From Paenibacillus sp. FSL H7-0331 (GTDB taxonomy: Bacteria > Bacillota > Bacilli > Paenibacillales > NBRC-103111): DNA of 64,000 nt. Positions 57,184 to 64,000 of the stretch are shown piece by piece; position 1 is the first letter of the stretch, and each line of letters opens with the position of its first letter. Made by a program: the position numbers and the translations under genes. The stretch is taken from positions 186,001 through 250,000 of the forward strand of contig NZ_MRTH01000005.1 in NCBI RefSeq assembly GCF_001956045.1, given 5' to 3'. The notes below the pieces were generated by a model that was given only the letters and a program-made list of their open reading frames with translations, made no database searches and was not told the DNA's origin.

Positions 57184-57870
57184 GTGGGGAAAACAGCGAT
57201 TGTCGCAGGAGCTACAGGGCTGATAGGGACTGAGCTTGTTGCATATCTCATGAAGGACCCCTCCTATGATCGGGTGGTGGTTGTGGTCAGGCGGAAGCTG
57301 CAGATCGTACATCCCAAATGCATACAGGTGATAACCGATTACGAGCAGCTTGAAGATGAGCTTAAAGCCTATGTGGCTGATTCCGACGTTTTTTGCTGTT
57401 TGGGCACTACGATTAAGAAGGCCAGAACCAAGGAGCAATTCCGCAAGGTCGATCTTGAATATCCAATGAGGCTGGGTCAGCTGGCCCAGACGTATCATGC
57501 AGCCTATTTTGGAATCGTTACAGCTATGGGGGCGAATGCCGATTCTTCTATTTTCTACAATCAGGTAAAAGGGCAGGTGGAGGATGGACTTGATCGGCTG
57601 CAGTTGGCTTCTTTACATATATTTCGGCCTTCCTTGCTGCTTGGACATCGGGCCGATGCCCGCACTGGTGAAAGGATTGGAGCTGTCTTATTCGCAGCCG
57701 CGGCGCCCTTGCTCATAGGTGGCTTACAAAAGTATAAAGCAATTCATGTAAAAACTGTCGCCAAAGCGATGCTTCAATCTGCTATATTGGGTAATAAAGG
57801 CTTACATAGGTATTCATACAAGCAGATCGAAGAGCTAGCCGCTACATACACATGCGAAGCACTTTGTTAA
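57184..57870 (+). CDS. NAD(P)-binding Rossmann protein, HTATIP2/TIP30-like (228 aa)
   Basis: Atypical short-chain dehydrogenase. The dinucleotide loop GATGLIGTELV lies at the N-terminus; VFCCLGTTIKKARTKEQFRKVDLEYPMRLG and YNQVKGQVEDGLDRLQLASLHIFRPSLLLGHR are typical of the oxidoreductase HTATIP2 family and the related YbjT-like proteins; the catalytic Tyr-x-x-x-Lys is YNQVK. GTG 57184 follows GGAGG. It probably shares a transcript with the hybrid kinase before it and the dehydrogenase after it. Substrate unknown. Confidence 0.87.
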   Translation: MGKTAIVAGATGLIGTELVAYLMKDPSYDRVVVVVRRKLQIVHPKCIQVITDYEQLEDELKAYVADSDVFCCLGTTIKKARTKEQFRKVDLEYPMRLGQLAQTYHAAYFGIVTAMGANADSSIFYNQVKGQVEDGLDRLQLASLHIFRPSLLLGHRADARTGERIGAVLFAAAAPLLIGGLQKYKAIHVKTVAKAMLQSAILGNKGLHRYSYKQIEELAATYTCEALC

Positions 57871-57889
57871 ATGCTAAGGAGGAATCAGG

Positions 57890-58846
57890 ATGGCACGCAA
57901 GATTGTCTTTGTTCAGGAAATCAACGAAACCCATGAAAAGCAGATCCGCAGTATTGCTCGCGATTGGGAGTTAATCAGTGGTAAGGATCGTGAGCTGTGG
58001 CTTCCTCATCTGGCAGATGCAGAGATTGTGGCCGGTTGGAATTCGACCGCAACAAAGGAGTGTCTGCAACAGGACACCATGCTGCGTTGGGTGCAAAGCT
58101 GGGGAGCTGGCGTAGATAGAATGCCGTTAACTGCACTAAGCGAATATGGGGTATTGCTAACCAATTCCAGTGGTGTACACCCGAACCCGATTTCGGAATC
58201 GATCTTTGCTATGATGCTCGGACTAACACGTCAGCTGCAGCGGTCGATCCGCAATCAGCTTCAACACAAGTGGGAGCAGTTGAATGGCTTGGGCGAAATT
58301 CATGGAAAAACAATCGGCATTCTTGGCGTCGGATCGATAGGCTTGGAAGTAGCCAAGATATCCAAAGTATTCGGGATGACGGTACTAGGTGTTAAACGAA
58401 CCTTGTCGGAATCGGTATACGTGGATCGAATGGTTAAGATGGATAGCTTGGATGAGGTGCTGCGAGAGAGTGATTACATCGTGAATACACTGCCGCACAC
58501 CTCCGAAACCAACCATGTGATGGGACGCGCCCAGTTTGCAGCTATGAAGGCATCGGCATTTTATATCAATATCGGCCGAGGCGGAACGACAGACACGGAA
58601 GCATTAATCGAAGCGCTGCAGCAGGGTACCATTGCGGGAGCAGGTCTTGATGTATTCGAAGTAGAACCGCTGCCAGCAGACAATGTGCTGTGGGATATGG
58701 ATAATGTTATCATCTCCGCTCATAATACAGGGATTACGGAATATTACCAGGAGCGGGCCATGCACATTTTTCTGCGTAATTTGAAAGATTATGTGGAAGG
58801 CAGAGAGCCACAGCTCAATCGGGTTAATCTGGAGCAGCAATACTAG
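57890..58846 (+). CDS. D-2-hydroxyacid dehydrogenase (318 aa)
   Basis: NAD(P)-dependent reductase of the D-isomer 2-hydroxyacid family, converting 2-keto acids such as glyoxylate, hydroxypyruvate or phenylpyruvate to D-hydroxy acids. Visible are the cofactor loop GILGVGSIGLEVAK, the catalytic Arg in NIGRGGTTD, Glu in VFEVEPLP and His in ISAHNTG (replacing the more usual PHxxG). AGGAGG lies eight bases before ATG 57890. The terminator at 58868 closes the operon. Confidence 0.92.
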   Translation: MARKIVFVQEINETHEKQIRSIARDWELISGKDRELWLPHLADAEIVAGWNSTATKECLQQDTMLRWVQSWGAGVDRMPLTALSEYGVLLTNSSGVHPNPISESIFAMMLGLTRQLQRSIRNQLQHKWEQLNGLGEIHGKTIGILGVGSIGLEVAKISKVFGMTVLGVKRTLSESVYVDRMVKMDSLDEVLRESDYIVNTLPHTSETNHVMGRAQFAAMKASAFYINIGRGGTTDTEALIEALQQGTIAGAGLDVFEVEPLPADNVLWDMDNVIISAHNTGITEYYQERAMHIFLRNLKDYVEGREPQLNRVNLEQQY

Positions 58847-58867
58847 AAGCTTATACGGCATGAAAGC

Positions 58868-58899
58868 ATCCCAAGCTGTCACTATTAGCAGCTTGGGAT
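58868..58899. terminator. Bidirectional terminator
   Basis: ATCCCAAGCTG (58868-58878) pairs perfectly with CAGCTTGGGAT (58889-58899) around a 10-base loop, between convergent genes. It lacks a clear T tract. Confidence 0.7.
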
Positions 58900-58915
58900 A
58901 TTGGTGTGTCTCCGA

Positions 58916-59971
58916 TTAGTGTTGCATGGCTGCTTGTCTTTTGAAGTGATCCTCCAGTACGAGACAAGCCATGGCTTCGATAACAGGAACAATCCTGGGA
59001 CAGATGCAGGGGTCATGCCTGCCTTCGGTAACAATGGATTGCTCTTCACCGCTGACGTTTATCGTCTGCTGCGGGACTGATATCGAGGACGTAGGCTTTA
59101 CCGCAACCCGGAATATGATGTCCTCTCCGGTGCTGATTCCTCCAATAATCCCGCCTGCGTGATTACTTATAAACCCTGCTGCCTGCATCTGATCATTATG
59201 CTCGCTGCCAAGCATTTCCGCGGCTGCGAAGCCAGCACCGAATTCAATGCCTTTGACCGCCCCAATCGACAGCATCGCGCGTGCCAGCTCAGCGTCCAGC
59301 TTATCAAACACGGGCTCCCCTATGCCAGGCAGCACCCCGCGGATTCGGCACTCCACGATGCCCCCACAGCTATTTCCGACAGCAGCCAACGCTTCAATCT
59401 TCGCAACCATAGCTGCCGCGGCATTGGGATCGCAGGCCCGTACGGCATTACGCTCAATCTCTTGCTCATCAAACGTCTCACAGTGGATGCCGCCGATGGC
59501 TTTCGTATAGGCTACGAGACTGACTCCTCTATGTTCAAGCAGCTTGCGAGCTACAGCTCCTGCTGCAACCCTGCCCGCTGTTTCCCGTCCCGAAGCTCTC
59601 CCGCTTCCCCGATGATCCCGAATTCCGTATTTTTGCAAATAGGTGAAGTCAGCGTGCCCCGGACGAAAAGCATGCTGGATATCGTTATAGGCTGAAGACT
59701 GCATATCGTGATTATGCATCATCATGCAGAGGGGCGTTCCTGTAGTTTTCCCTTCATATATGCCTGAGAGAATATGCACAATGTCCGATTCCTTGCGGGG
59801 TGAAGTGACAGTAGATTGTCCGGGCTTCCTGCGATCCAATTGAATTTGGATATAGGCTTCATCGATTTCAAAGCCTGGTGTGACGCCATCTACAATAACG
59901 CCAACCGCGGGTCCGTGGGATTCCCCGAAAGTTGTTATTTTGAAAACCTGACCAAATGAATTTCCTGCCAT
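58916..59971 (-). CDS. aroC: Chorismate synthase (short form, 351 aa)
   Basis: Last enzyme of the shikimate pathway, eliminating phosphate from EPSP to give chorismate with reduced FMN. Signatures: FGESHGPAVGVIVDG, the flavin/EPSP region FRPGHADFTYLQKYGIRDHRGSGRASGRETAGRVAAGAVA, and GNSCGGIVECRIRGVLPG. The 351-aa length and the sequence GESHGPAVGVI are those of the form common in Gram-negative bacteria; Bacillus-type AroC is nearer 390 aa and lies with aroB/aroH. No other aromatic genes are nearby, so it may be a second copy. AGGAGG precedes ATG 59971. Confidence 0.94.
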   Translation of the reverse strand: MAGNSFGQVFKITTFGESHGPAVGVIVDGVTPGFEIDEAYIQIQLDRRKPGQSTVTSPRKESDIVHILSGIYEGKTTGTPLCMMMHNHDMQSSAYNDIQHAFRPGHADFTYLQKYGIRDHRGSGRASGRETAGRVAAGAVARKLLEHRGVSLVAYTKAIGGIHCETFDEQEIERNAVRACDPNAAAAMVAKIEALAAVGNSCGGIVECRIRGVLPGIGEPVFDKLDAELARAMLSIGAVKGIEFGAGFAAAEMLGSEHNDQMQAAGFISNHAGGIIGGISTGEDIIFRVAVKPTSSISVPQQTINVSGEEQSIVTEGRHDPCICPRIVPVIEAMACLVLEDHFKRQAAMQH

Positions 59972-60060
59972 GATTAAAACCTCCTGATATACTAGCTGCT
60001 GCTCGATAATGTGATAGCCTTTATTATAATTTCGCTTAAGGAATAAATATAATTGAAATT

Positions 60061-60096
60061 TTAACGACTAGACATAGATAAATTCTATGCCGTTAA
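60061..60096. promoter_or_regulatory. Two-part inverted repeat between aroC and the MFS gene
   Basis: TTAACG (60061) / CGTTAA (60091-60096) enclose CATAGA (60073) / TCTATG (60084-60089) with a TAAAT centre. A TATAAT-like symmetric sequence is at 60023-60030. It may be an operator for the divergent pair. The rest of the 59972-60213 gap shows only the aroC ribosome-binding site. Confidence 0.35.
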
Positions 60097-60213
60097 CAGA
60101 GGTAGAAGCTGTAAAGTGGATAGCTCAATAGTTGTTAGTCACAGACTGGGCATGACGCTGCAAGCCAATCTATGTTAACATGGAAGAAAATCAGAATAGG
60201 GAGGATACTCGGC

Positions 60214-61383
60214 ATGCCCAGCAAAAATGTTACAATCCTGGCGATATTTTATGCCTTTGTTTATATGAGTATCGGGACTTTCTCATCGTATATCGGCATT
60301 TATATGACAGAAGCGGGGATTGGACACTCGGAAATCGGGATTCTTACCTCAATAGGAGCTGTTATCGGGTTAGTTGCACAGCCGATATGGGGAGTACTAA
60401 GCGACAGGGCCAAGACCAAAAATCAAATCTTGATGATCTGTACGTTGTGTGCCAGCTTGGCCGTATGGCTCATCCCGTGGGCAGGCAATATGTTTGTGCC
60501 ACTGCTGATTGCAATGGCCTTATTCAGTCTGTTCCAGATTGCGATTAATCCGCTTAGCGACGCGATTACACTTGAGCTTTCCTCCAAAGGCGTCGTGCGT
60601 TTCTCCAGCATTCGAACCTTCGGCTCAGTTGGCTATGCGATTGTTTCAGTGGCGGCGGGCTGGTTGTTCGCAGAGCATCTGAACACGATATTTTTGATTA
60701 CCTCGCTCATAATGTTTGGCTGCTTTTTGCTATCGCTCGGTATTCCGAAGGTGGCTGGTCACCAAAGCGGCGGCAAGAAAGTAAATCTGGTCAGTATTTT
60801 CAAAAACAGACAATTGGTTATTTTGTATGCGTACACGCTATCCTTGTCCATCGCGATGGGCTTTTTATTTTCATTCCAGGCCATTTATAGTAAAGAACAG
60901 GGTATCAGTATGGAGGTTATCGGGATTGGGCTTGCGATTGGCTCGTTCAGTCAATTTCCGTTTATGATCTTTTTTCAACGGTTCTATGATCGGTTTGGTA
61001 TTCGCAATATTTTGCTGTTCTCGGGACTTATTCATACATTAAGATGGTGTTTGTATGCGTTCGCATTAACACCGTTTACCTACATATTAAGCTGGGTGCT
61101 TCATGGCGGGACGTATATTTTGTTTTACATGTGTTTGGCCGAGTATGTGAATACTTACGTAGTTAAGGAATTAAAAGCATCCGGACAAATGCTGAATTCT
61201 CTCATTCAGTTAAGTGTCGGCAAAATTATTGGCGGTATGCTTGGCGGTGTCTATGCAGCCCACTTCGGGTTTCAAAGCGCTTTTCTGGTGCTGGCGGTAA
61301 TGGGCGGACTCTCAACGGTGGCCTTTTATATGGTGGATCGGCGTTACGGCGTATTTGCGAAGCTGGATAGTAGTCAACTGTAA
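60214..61383 (+). CDS. Major facilitator superfamily permease (389 aa)
   Basis: Twelve hydrophobic segments with the MFS loop signature GVLSDRAKTKNQIL between helices 2 and 3 and RFSSIRTFGSVGYAIVSV, a motif seen in the LacY/nucleoside-symporter-like MFS_1 branch (PUP/YcxA type sugars or aromatics). GGGAGG lies ten bases before ATG 60214; the longer frame from 60172 has no such site. It is divergent from aroC and monocistronic. Substrate not deducible. Confidence 0.88.
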   Translation: MPSKNVTILAIFYAFVYMSIGTFSSYIGIYMTEAGIGHSEIGILTSIGAVIGLVAQPIWGVLSDRAKTKNQILMICTLCASLAVWLIPWAGNMFVPLLIAMALFSLFQIAINPLSDAITLELSSKGVVRFSSIRTFGSVGYAIVSVAAGWLFAEHLNTIFLITSLIMFGCFLLSLGIPKVAGHQSGGKKVNLVSIFKNRQLVILYAYTLSLSIAMGFLFSFQAIYSKEQGISMEVIGIGLAIGSFSQFPFMIFFQRFYDRFGIRNILLFSGLIHTLRWCLYAFALTPFTYILSWVLHGGTYILFYMCLAEYVNTYVVKELKASGQMLNSLIQLSVGKIIGGMLGGVYAAHFGFQSAFLVLAVMGGLSTVAFYMVDRRYGVFAKLDSSQL

Positions 61384-61441
61384 GGTGAGGGGGATTATGA
61401 CTTGGGCATAGTCCCTTTTCTCATGGAGAAGGCAAATACCA

Positions 61442-62557
61442 TTACTTCATCGCACCCATTGCCTGAATTTTCGCCAGTACGTTCACTCGCACTTCTGCTT
61501 TCGACAAGGCTTCGCCCCACTTATCCTGAACTTCTTTCCATTCGGAATACTCATAGGCCCTCGCATACAGGCCGAGTCCAATCGGATCGATATTAGCGTT
61601 TTGGATTTTCTTGAGCAATTGTGAAAATTGCTTTTGAAGCTCTTCCTGAATTTGTTTTTCCAATTCAGGCGCTTTCCGTTTGACGTCAAAGGGAAAAAGT
61701 CGCTCTTTCATGGCAATTCGCATCTTAACCCCGATATCGAATATAAACTTGTTATCTTTGTAATTCGTTTTTGTTTTGACAGAAATGGCCTCAGGCACAA
61801 AACTCATCATATTTTCATGGAAAATACCATCATCCGACTGCTGCGGAAGATGAATCGTAAAGGTAAACTGCCCATCCGTTTGATTCTGCATAATTCTCAA
61901 CAGTTGGGTTTCATCAGCATTAAGGGACAATTTGTATTTTCCAGACCGATCCAAAAGAGCCGTACCGGTCACTTTAATTTCACCATCCTTTTTAAGCTCC
62001 GTAATGCTGGGAGACAATCCTCTATCCGAAAATTGACGATGAAGCTCTTGAAGCGACGTAATAACTGTAATATTTCGTTGATGAGCGGTATCAAGCAGCT
62101 TCGTCAAATATAAAGGTAGACGCGGTTTGTCTTTATGTTTAAACAGGAGGATGTCTGAAACCGGACCGTCTACAAGAACGACACGGGTCATAACTGTATC
62201 TTTGCTATCTCTATAGAAGGAATCAAGTATTGGGAACCAATCTTTGTGTTGAAGAACACGTTTGCCAATGAGCAGCACTTGGAGCTTCCCCCTGCTTGTT
62301 AAGGCATTGATCGTGGCGTCAAATTGTTGTCTTGAATGGCGAAGTGTAGTGGTTTTGACAACCGTGTTCTCCTCCTTCTCTTTCGCTTCTGTATTAAAAA
62401 CCGGACTGGAAGAGGAAATAAGAAGTTGGTTCTCTTTATCAAGATCAATTCCTACTAACAAGGATAGCGAGATGTCCTCGATATTGATTCGATCTCTGCA
62501 ACCTGAAAGGAGTGAAATCGACAGCAGCAGGCTCAATAGACAAACGTGTTTGATCAG
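61442..62557 (-). CDS. gerC: Spore germination lipoprotein, Ger(x)C family, probably starting at CTG
   Basis: C subunit of a GerA-type germinant receptor, a lipoprotein on the outside of the inner spore membrane. Characteristic are the N-terminal lipobox LLSGC, the segment RDRINIEDISLSLLVGIDLD, and the C-terminal PIGLGLYARAYEYSEWKEVQDKWGEALSKAEVRVNVLAKI. The first canonical start, TTG 62536, would give a signal sequence with no positive charge. CTG 62557 gives MIKHVCLLSLLLSISLLSGC, a normal lipoprotein signal, has AGGAG (62564-62568) six bases upstream, and overlaps the gerB stop as CTGA. I therefore choose CTG (371 aa). Confidence 0.9.
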   Translation of the reverse strand: MIKHVCLLSLLLSISLLSGCRDRINIEDISLSLLVGIDLDKENQLLISSSSPVFNTEAKEKEENTVVKTTTLRHSRQQFDATINALTSRGKLQVLLIGKRVLQHKDWFPILDSFYRDSKDTVMTRVVLVDGPVSDILLFKHKDKPRLPLYLTKLLDTAHQRNITVITSLQELHRQFSDRGLSPSITELKKDGEIKVTGTALLDRSGKYKLSLNADETQLLRIMQNQTDGQFTFTIHLPQQSDDGIFHENMMSFVPEAISVKTKTNYKDNKFIFDIGVKMRIAMKERLFPFDVKRKAPELEKQIQEELQKQFSQLLKKIQNANIDPIGLGLYARAYEYSEWKEVQDKWGEALSKAEVRVNVLAKIQAMGAMK

Positions 62558-63651
62558 GATTCACTCCTACGAAATCGACTATATACTTGAATGTATAGGT
62601 AAAGAAATAATGGAAATACATACGCGTACCCTATTCCTATTTTACTGCCGAATTGCTGCCATTGTTGGACCAGATTCCACGAAGGGTGTACAACGATAAC
62701 GATTGTAATGACCACTAGGAACAATATAGCGGCATAGGGTGGGGGAGCTTCTTTTCCTAACAAGTGGCCTGTACTAAAGATAGCTACAAACGAATAAGGC
62801 AGCCAAGCTGTTGAAATGACAAACAGGTAAAGAACCAAAAAGATCATATCAAATCGTTCGAGAAAACGAAATTCGATTGTTTTCAACAAGTTTAGTAGAG
62901 GTTGATTGTAGCTCGTGATATCGTCAGGGCTAAAATAAGCGAAGCAAATCAAGGTGACTCCCAGGTAAACGATCAACGTCAGCGTGTTGGCAATAACGAC
63001 TCCACGAATAGCCAACTGCTTTTTCTGTAAAAACGGATATAAAAAAAATACGATTTCAAAACCAAGATAAGAATATATAGTCGTTTGTAATCCATTAAAG
63101 ACCGGCATCCATCCTTCTTTCAAAAGCGGAAGAAAATGAATCCAATGACTGTCTTTTAGAGGGATCAACAGGATAAAAGGCATCCATAGCATCATATAAA
63201 AAACGAGTTCACAGTATCGACCCAATACGCGCAAGCCGTTGCGAGCAACAAAGTACCCAGGAATGATGAGTAATATCATGACCAAATAGTCCTGAGTCAG
63301 TGGCAAAAACCAGTGCTTGACGAAGAGCATCGTGGAGGAAAGTAGGATACAGACAAAAAATGCATGATAAGCTGTGATTGGGATGATAAGAAGCTTCCCT
63401 ATTAGCTTGCCACACAGACGGATCAACAGATCCGGTAATGTATCGTTGGGGTACTTCTTGAAAGTTAGCACAATCAGAATACTTGCGATGATGTTACAGC
63501 ACCAGGCGAGGATAACGGATATCCAACCGTCTGATCCTGCTTTTTCAGCTACGTCCATGGGGAGAGAGAATATCCCTGCTCCTACTTGAGCACCGTGAAT
63601 GATAAAAATAAACTGCATCAGAGTAATTTCGTTAGACGCGTACTTTTTCAT
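62554..63651 (-). CDS. gerB: Spore germination permease, GerAB family
   Basis: B subunit of the germinant receptor, an amino acid-polyamine-choline type transporter homologue with ten membrane helices, probably holding the germinant-binding site. Shows the family start ITLMQFIFIIHGAQVGAGIFSLP and the later YLGFEIVFFLYPFLQ. The 365-aa length is typical. The start overlaps the gerA stop by four bases (ATGA) and the stop overlaps the gerC start, so all three are translationally coupled. Confidence 0.94.
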   Translation of the reverse strand: MKKYASNEITLMQFIFIIHGAQVGAGIFSLPMDVAEKAGSDGWISVILAWCCNIIASILIVLTFKKYPNDTLPDLLIRLCGKLIGKLLIIPITAYHAFFVCILLSSTMLFVKHWFLPLTQDYLVMILLIIPGYFVARNGLRVLGRYCELVFYMMLWMPFILLIPLKDSHWIHFLPLLKEGWMPVFNGLQTTIYSYLGFEIVFFLYPFLQKKQLAIRGVVIANTLTLIVYLGVTLICFAYFSPDDITSYNQPLLNLLKTIEFRFLERFDMIFLVLYLFVISTAWLPYSFVAIFSTGHLLGKEAPPPYAAILFLVVITIVIVVHPSWNLVQQWQQFGSKIGIGYAYVFPLFLYLYIQVYSRFRRSES

Positions 63652-64000
63652 GGGTCCTCCCTTTCACGAGAATGGCCTTGTTTGTCTGATTGCGCTGATT
63701 TTGTACCTTTGGGTCGATTGCCCATTGTCCATAGTGGCATACGGATGAATACATCTTTCATATCGGCAAATCTCCATGGCGCCAGTGGGCTGCTATATGG
63801 AGTGCCTAACGATTCAAGCGAAACGAAATGTCCAACCAAGGCTATCGCTCCACAAACTATGCCCACAATTCCAAACATTGAAGCCAGCAGCATCATTGGA
63901 AACCGAAGAAGCCGAATGGATGCGCCCATGTCGTAATTAGGAATAATAAAAGAAGCGATAGCGGTAGAGGCAACGACAATCACCATAATATTGCTGACGA
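63648..64000 (-). CDS. gerA: Spore germination protein, GerAA family (C-terminal part, 5' end outside window)
   Basis: Only the last 117 residues are visible. They contain the end of the membrane domain (FIIPNYDMGASIRLLRFPMMLLASMFGIVGIVCGAIALVGHFVSLESLGTPYSSPLAPW) and the charged cytoplasmic tail of GerA-type A subunits, ending REREDP. The frame stays open to the window edge. It is the first of the gerA-gerB-gerC operon, whose promoter lies outside. Confidence 0.92.
   Translation of the reverse strand, partial: VSNIMVIVVASTAIASFIIPNYDMGASIRLLRFPMMLLASMFGIVGIVCGAIALVGHFVSLESLGTPYSSPLAPWRFADMKDVFIRMPLWTMGNRPKGTKSAQSDKQGHSREREDP

Noticed and set aside
59159..59695. 178-aa plus-strand frame across aroC
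   Set aside because: Antisense to a gene with complete chorismate synthase signatures; no family match by eye.

Overview
The window looks like chromosomal DNA of a spore-forming, low-to-medium-GC member of the Bacillota, most likely Paenibacillus. The evidence is a gerA/gerB/gerC-type germinant-receptor operon at the right edge, the spore protein YyaC, an RNase J, copper-amine-oxidase-like 'stalk' domains in secreted proteins, strong AGGAGG ribosome-binding sites and frequent TTG/GTG starts. I see no rRNA, tRNA, phage genes, IS transposase or CRISPR array.

Layout. 1-3.2 kb: the end of a phosphodiester-glycosidase/stalk protein, a small helical protein, a methionine aminopeptidase and a chromate transporter. 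3.3-7.5 kb: an LCP-family wall ligase, a 47-aa acidic protein, and an ECF sigma factor with a membrane beta-propeller partner. 7.7-11 kb: a VanRS-like two-component system whose regulator has no canonical start codon, a repeat-rich gap, and two small genes. 11.1-15.5 kb: a glycosyltransferase, yyaC overlapping an ABC exporter, and a TetR regulator with a possible operator. 15.8-22.6 kb: a chemosensory-like operon (NIT-HAMP-GAF-kinase with three receivers, CheR, receiverless CheB, receiver-kinase). 22.7-26.2 kb: a leftward operon of an ABC-type membrane protein, a YtrA-like GntR regulator, an ABC ATPase, SppA and an RDD protein, with a clear sigma-A promoter overlapped by a palindromic operator. 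26.4-32.5 kb: a GNAT acetyltransferase, a secreted stalk protein, a second ECF sigma/anti-sigma pair and RNase J.

The most unusual region is 32.6-50.8 kb. Two divergent gene groups appear to encode one envelope-associated machine. On the left are a 50-aa membrane protein, a zinc-ribbon membrane protein and a single-pass protein with a large outer domain. On the right are an extracellular VWA protein with a cytoplasmic FHA-like tail, an 1129-aa tubulin-like protein with an intact glycine loop, a 784-aa protein that looks like a second tubulin-like subunit without that loop, a multi-pass VWA protein, a beta-rich 211-aa protein, a zinc-ribbon P-loop GTPase, and a 963-aa GTPase-associated-type protein with a membrane anchor and two outer Ig-like domains. 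Similar gene sets are known mainly from comparative genomics and their function is not established. The locus is peppered with non-coding repeats: two copies of a short inverted-repeat family, a roughly 175-bp nested palindrome, a shared 57-bp hairpin module and a five-unit 71-75 bp tandem array.

50.8-64 kb: a cysteine-containing 95-aa protein, a TauE/SafE permease, a diguanylate cyclase, a VOC protein, a multi-PAS hybrid kinase, an NAD(P)-binding protein, a D-2-hydroxyacid dehydrogenase, a short-form chorismate synthase, an MFS permease and the germination operon, in which gerC appears to start at CTG in a 4-base overlap with gerB.
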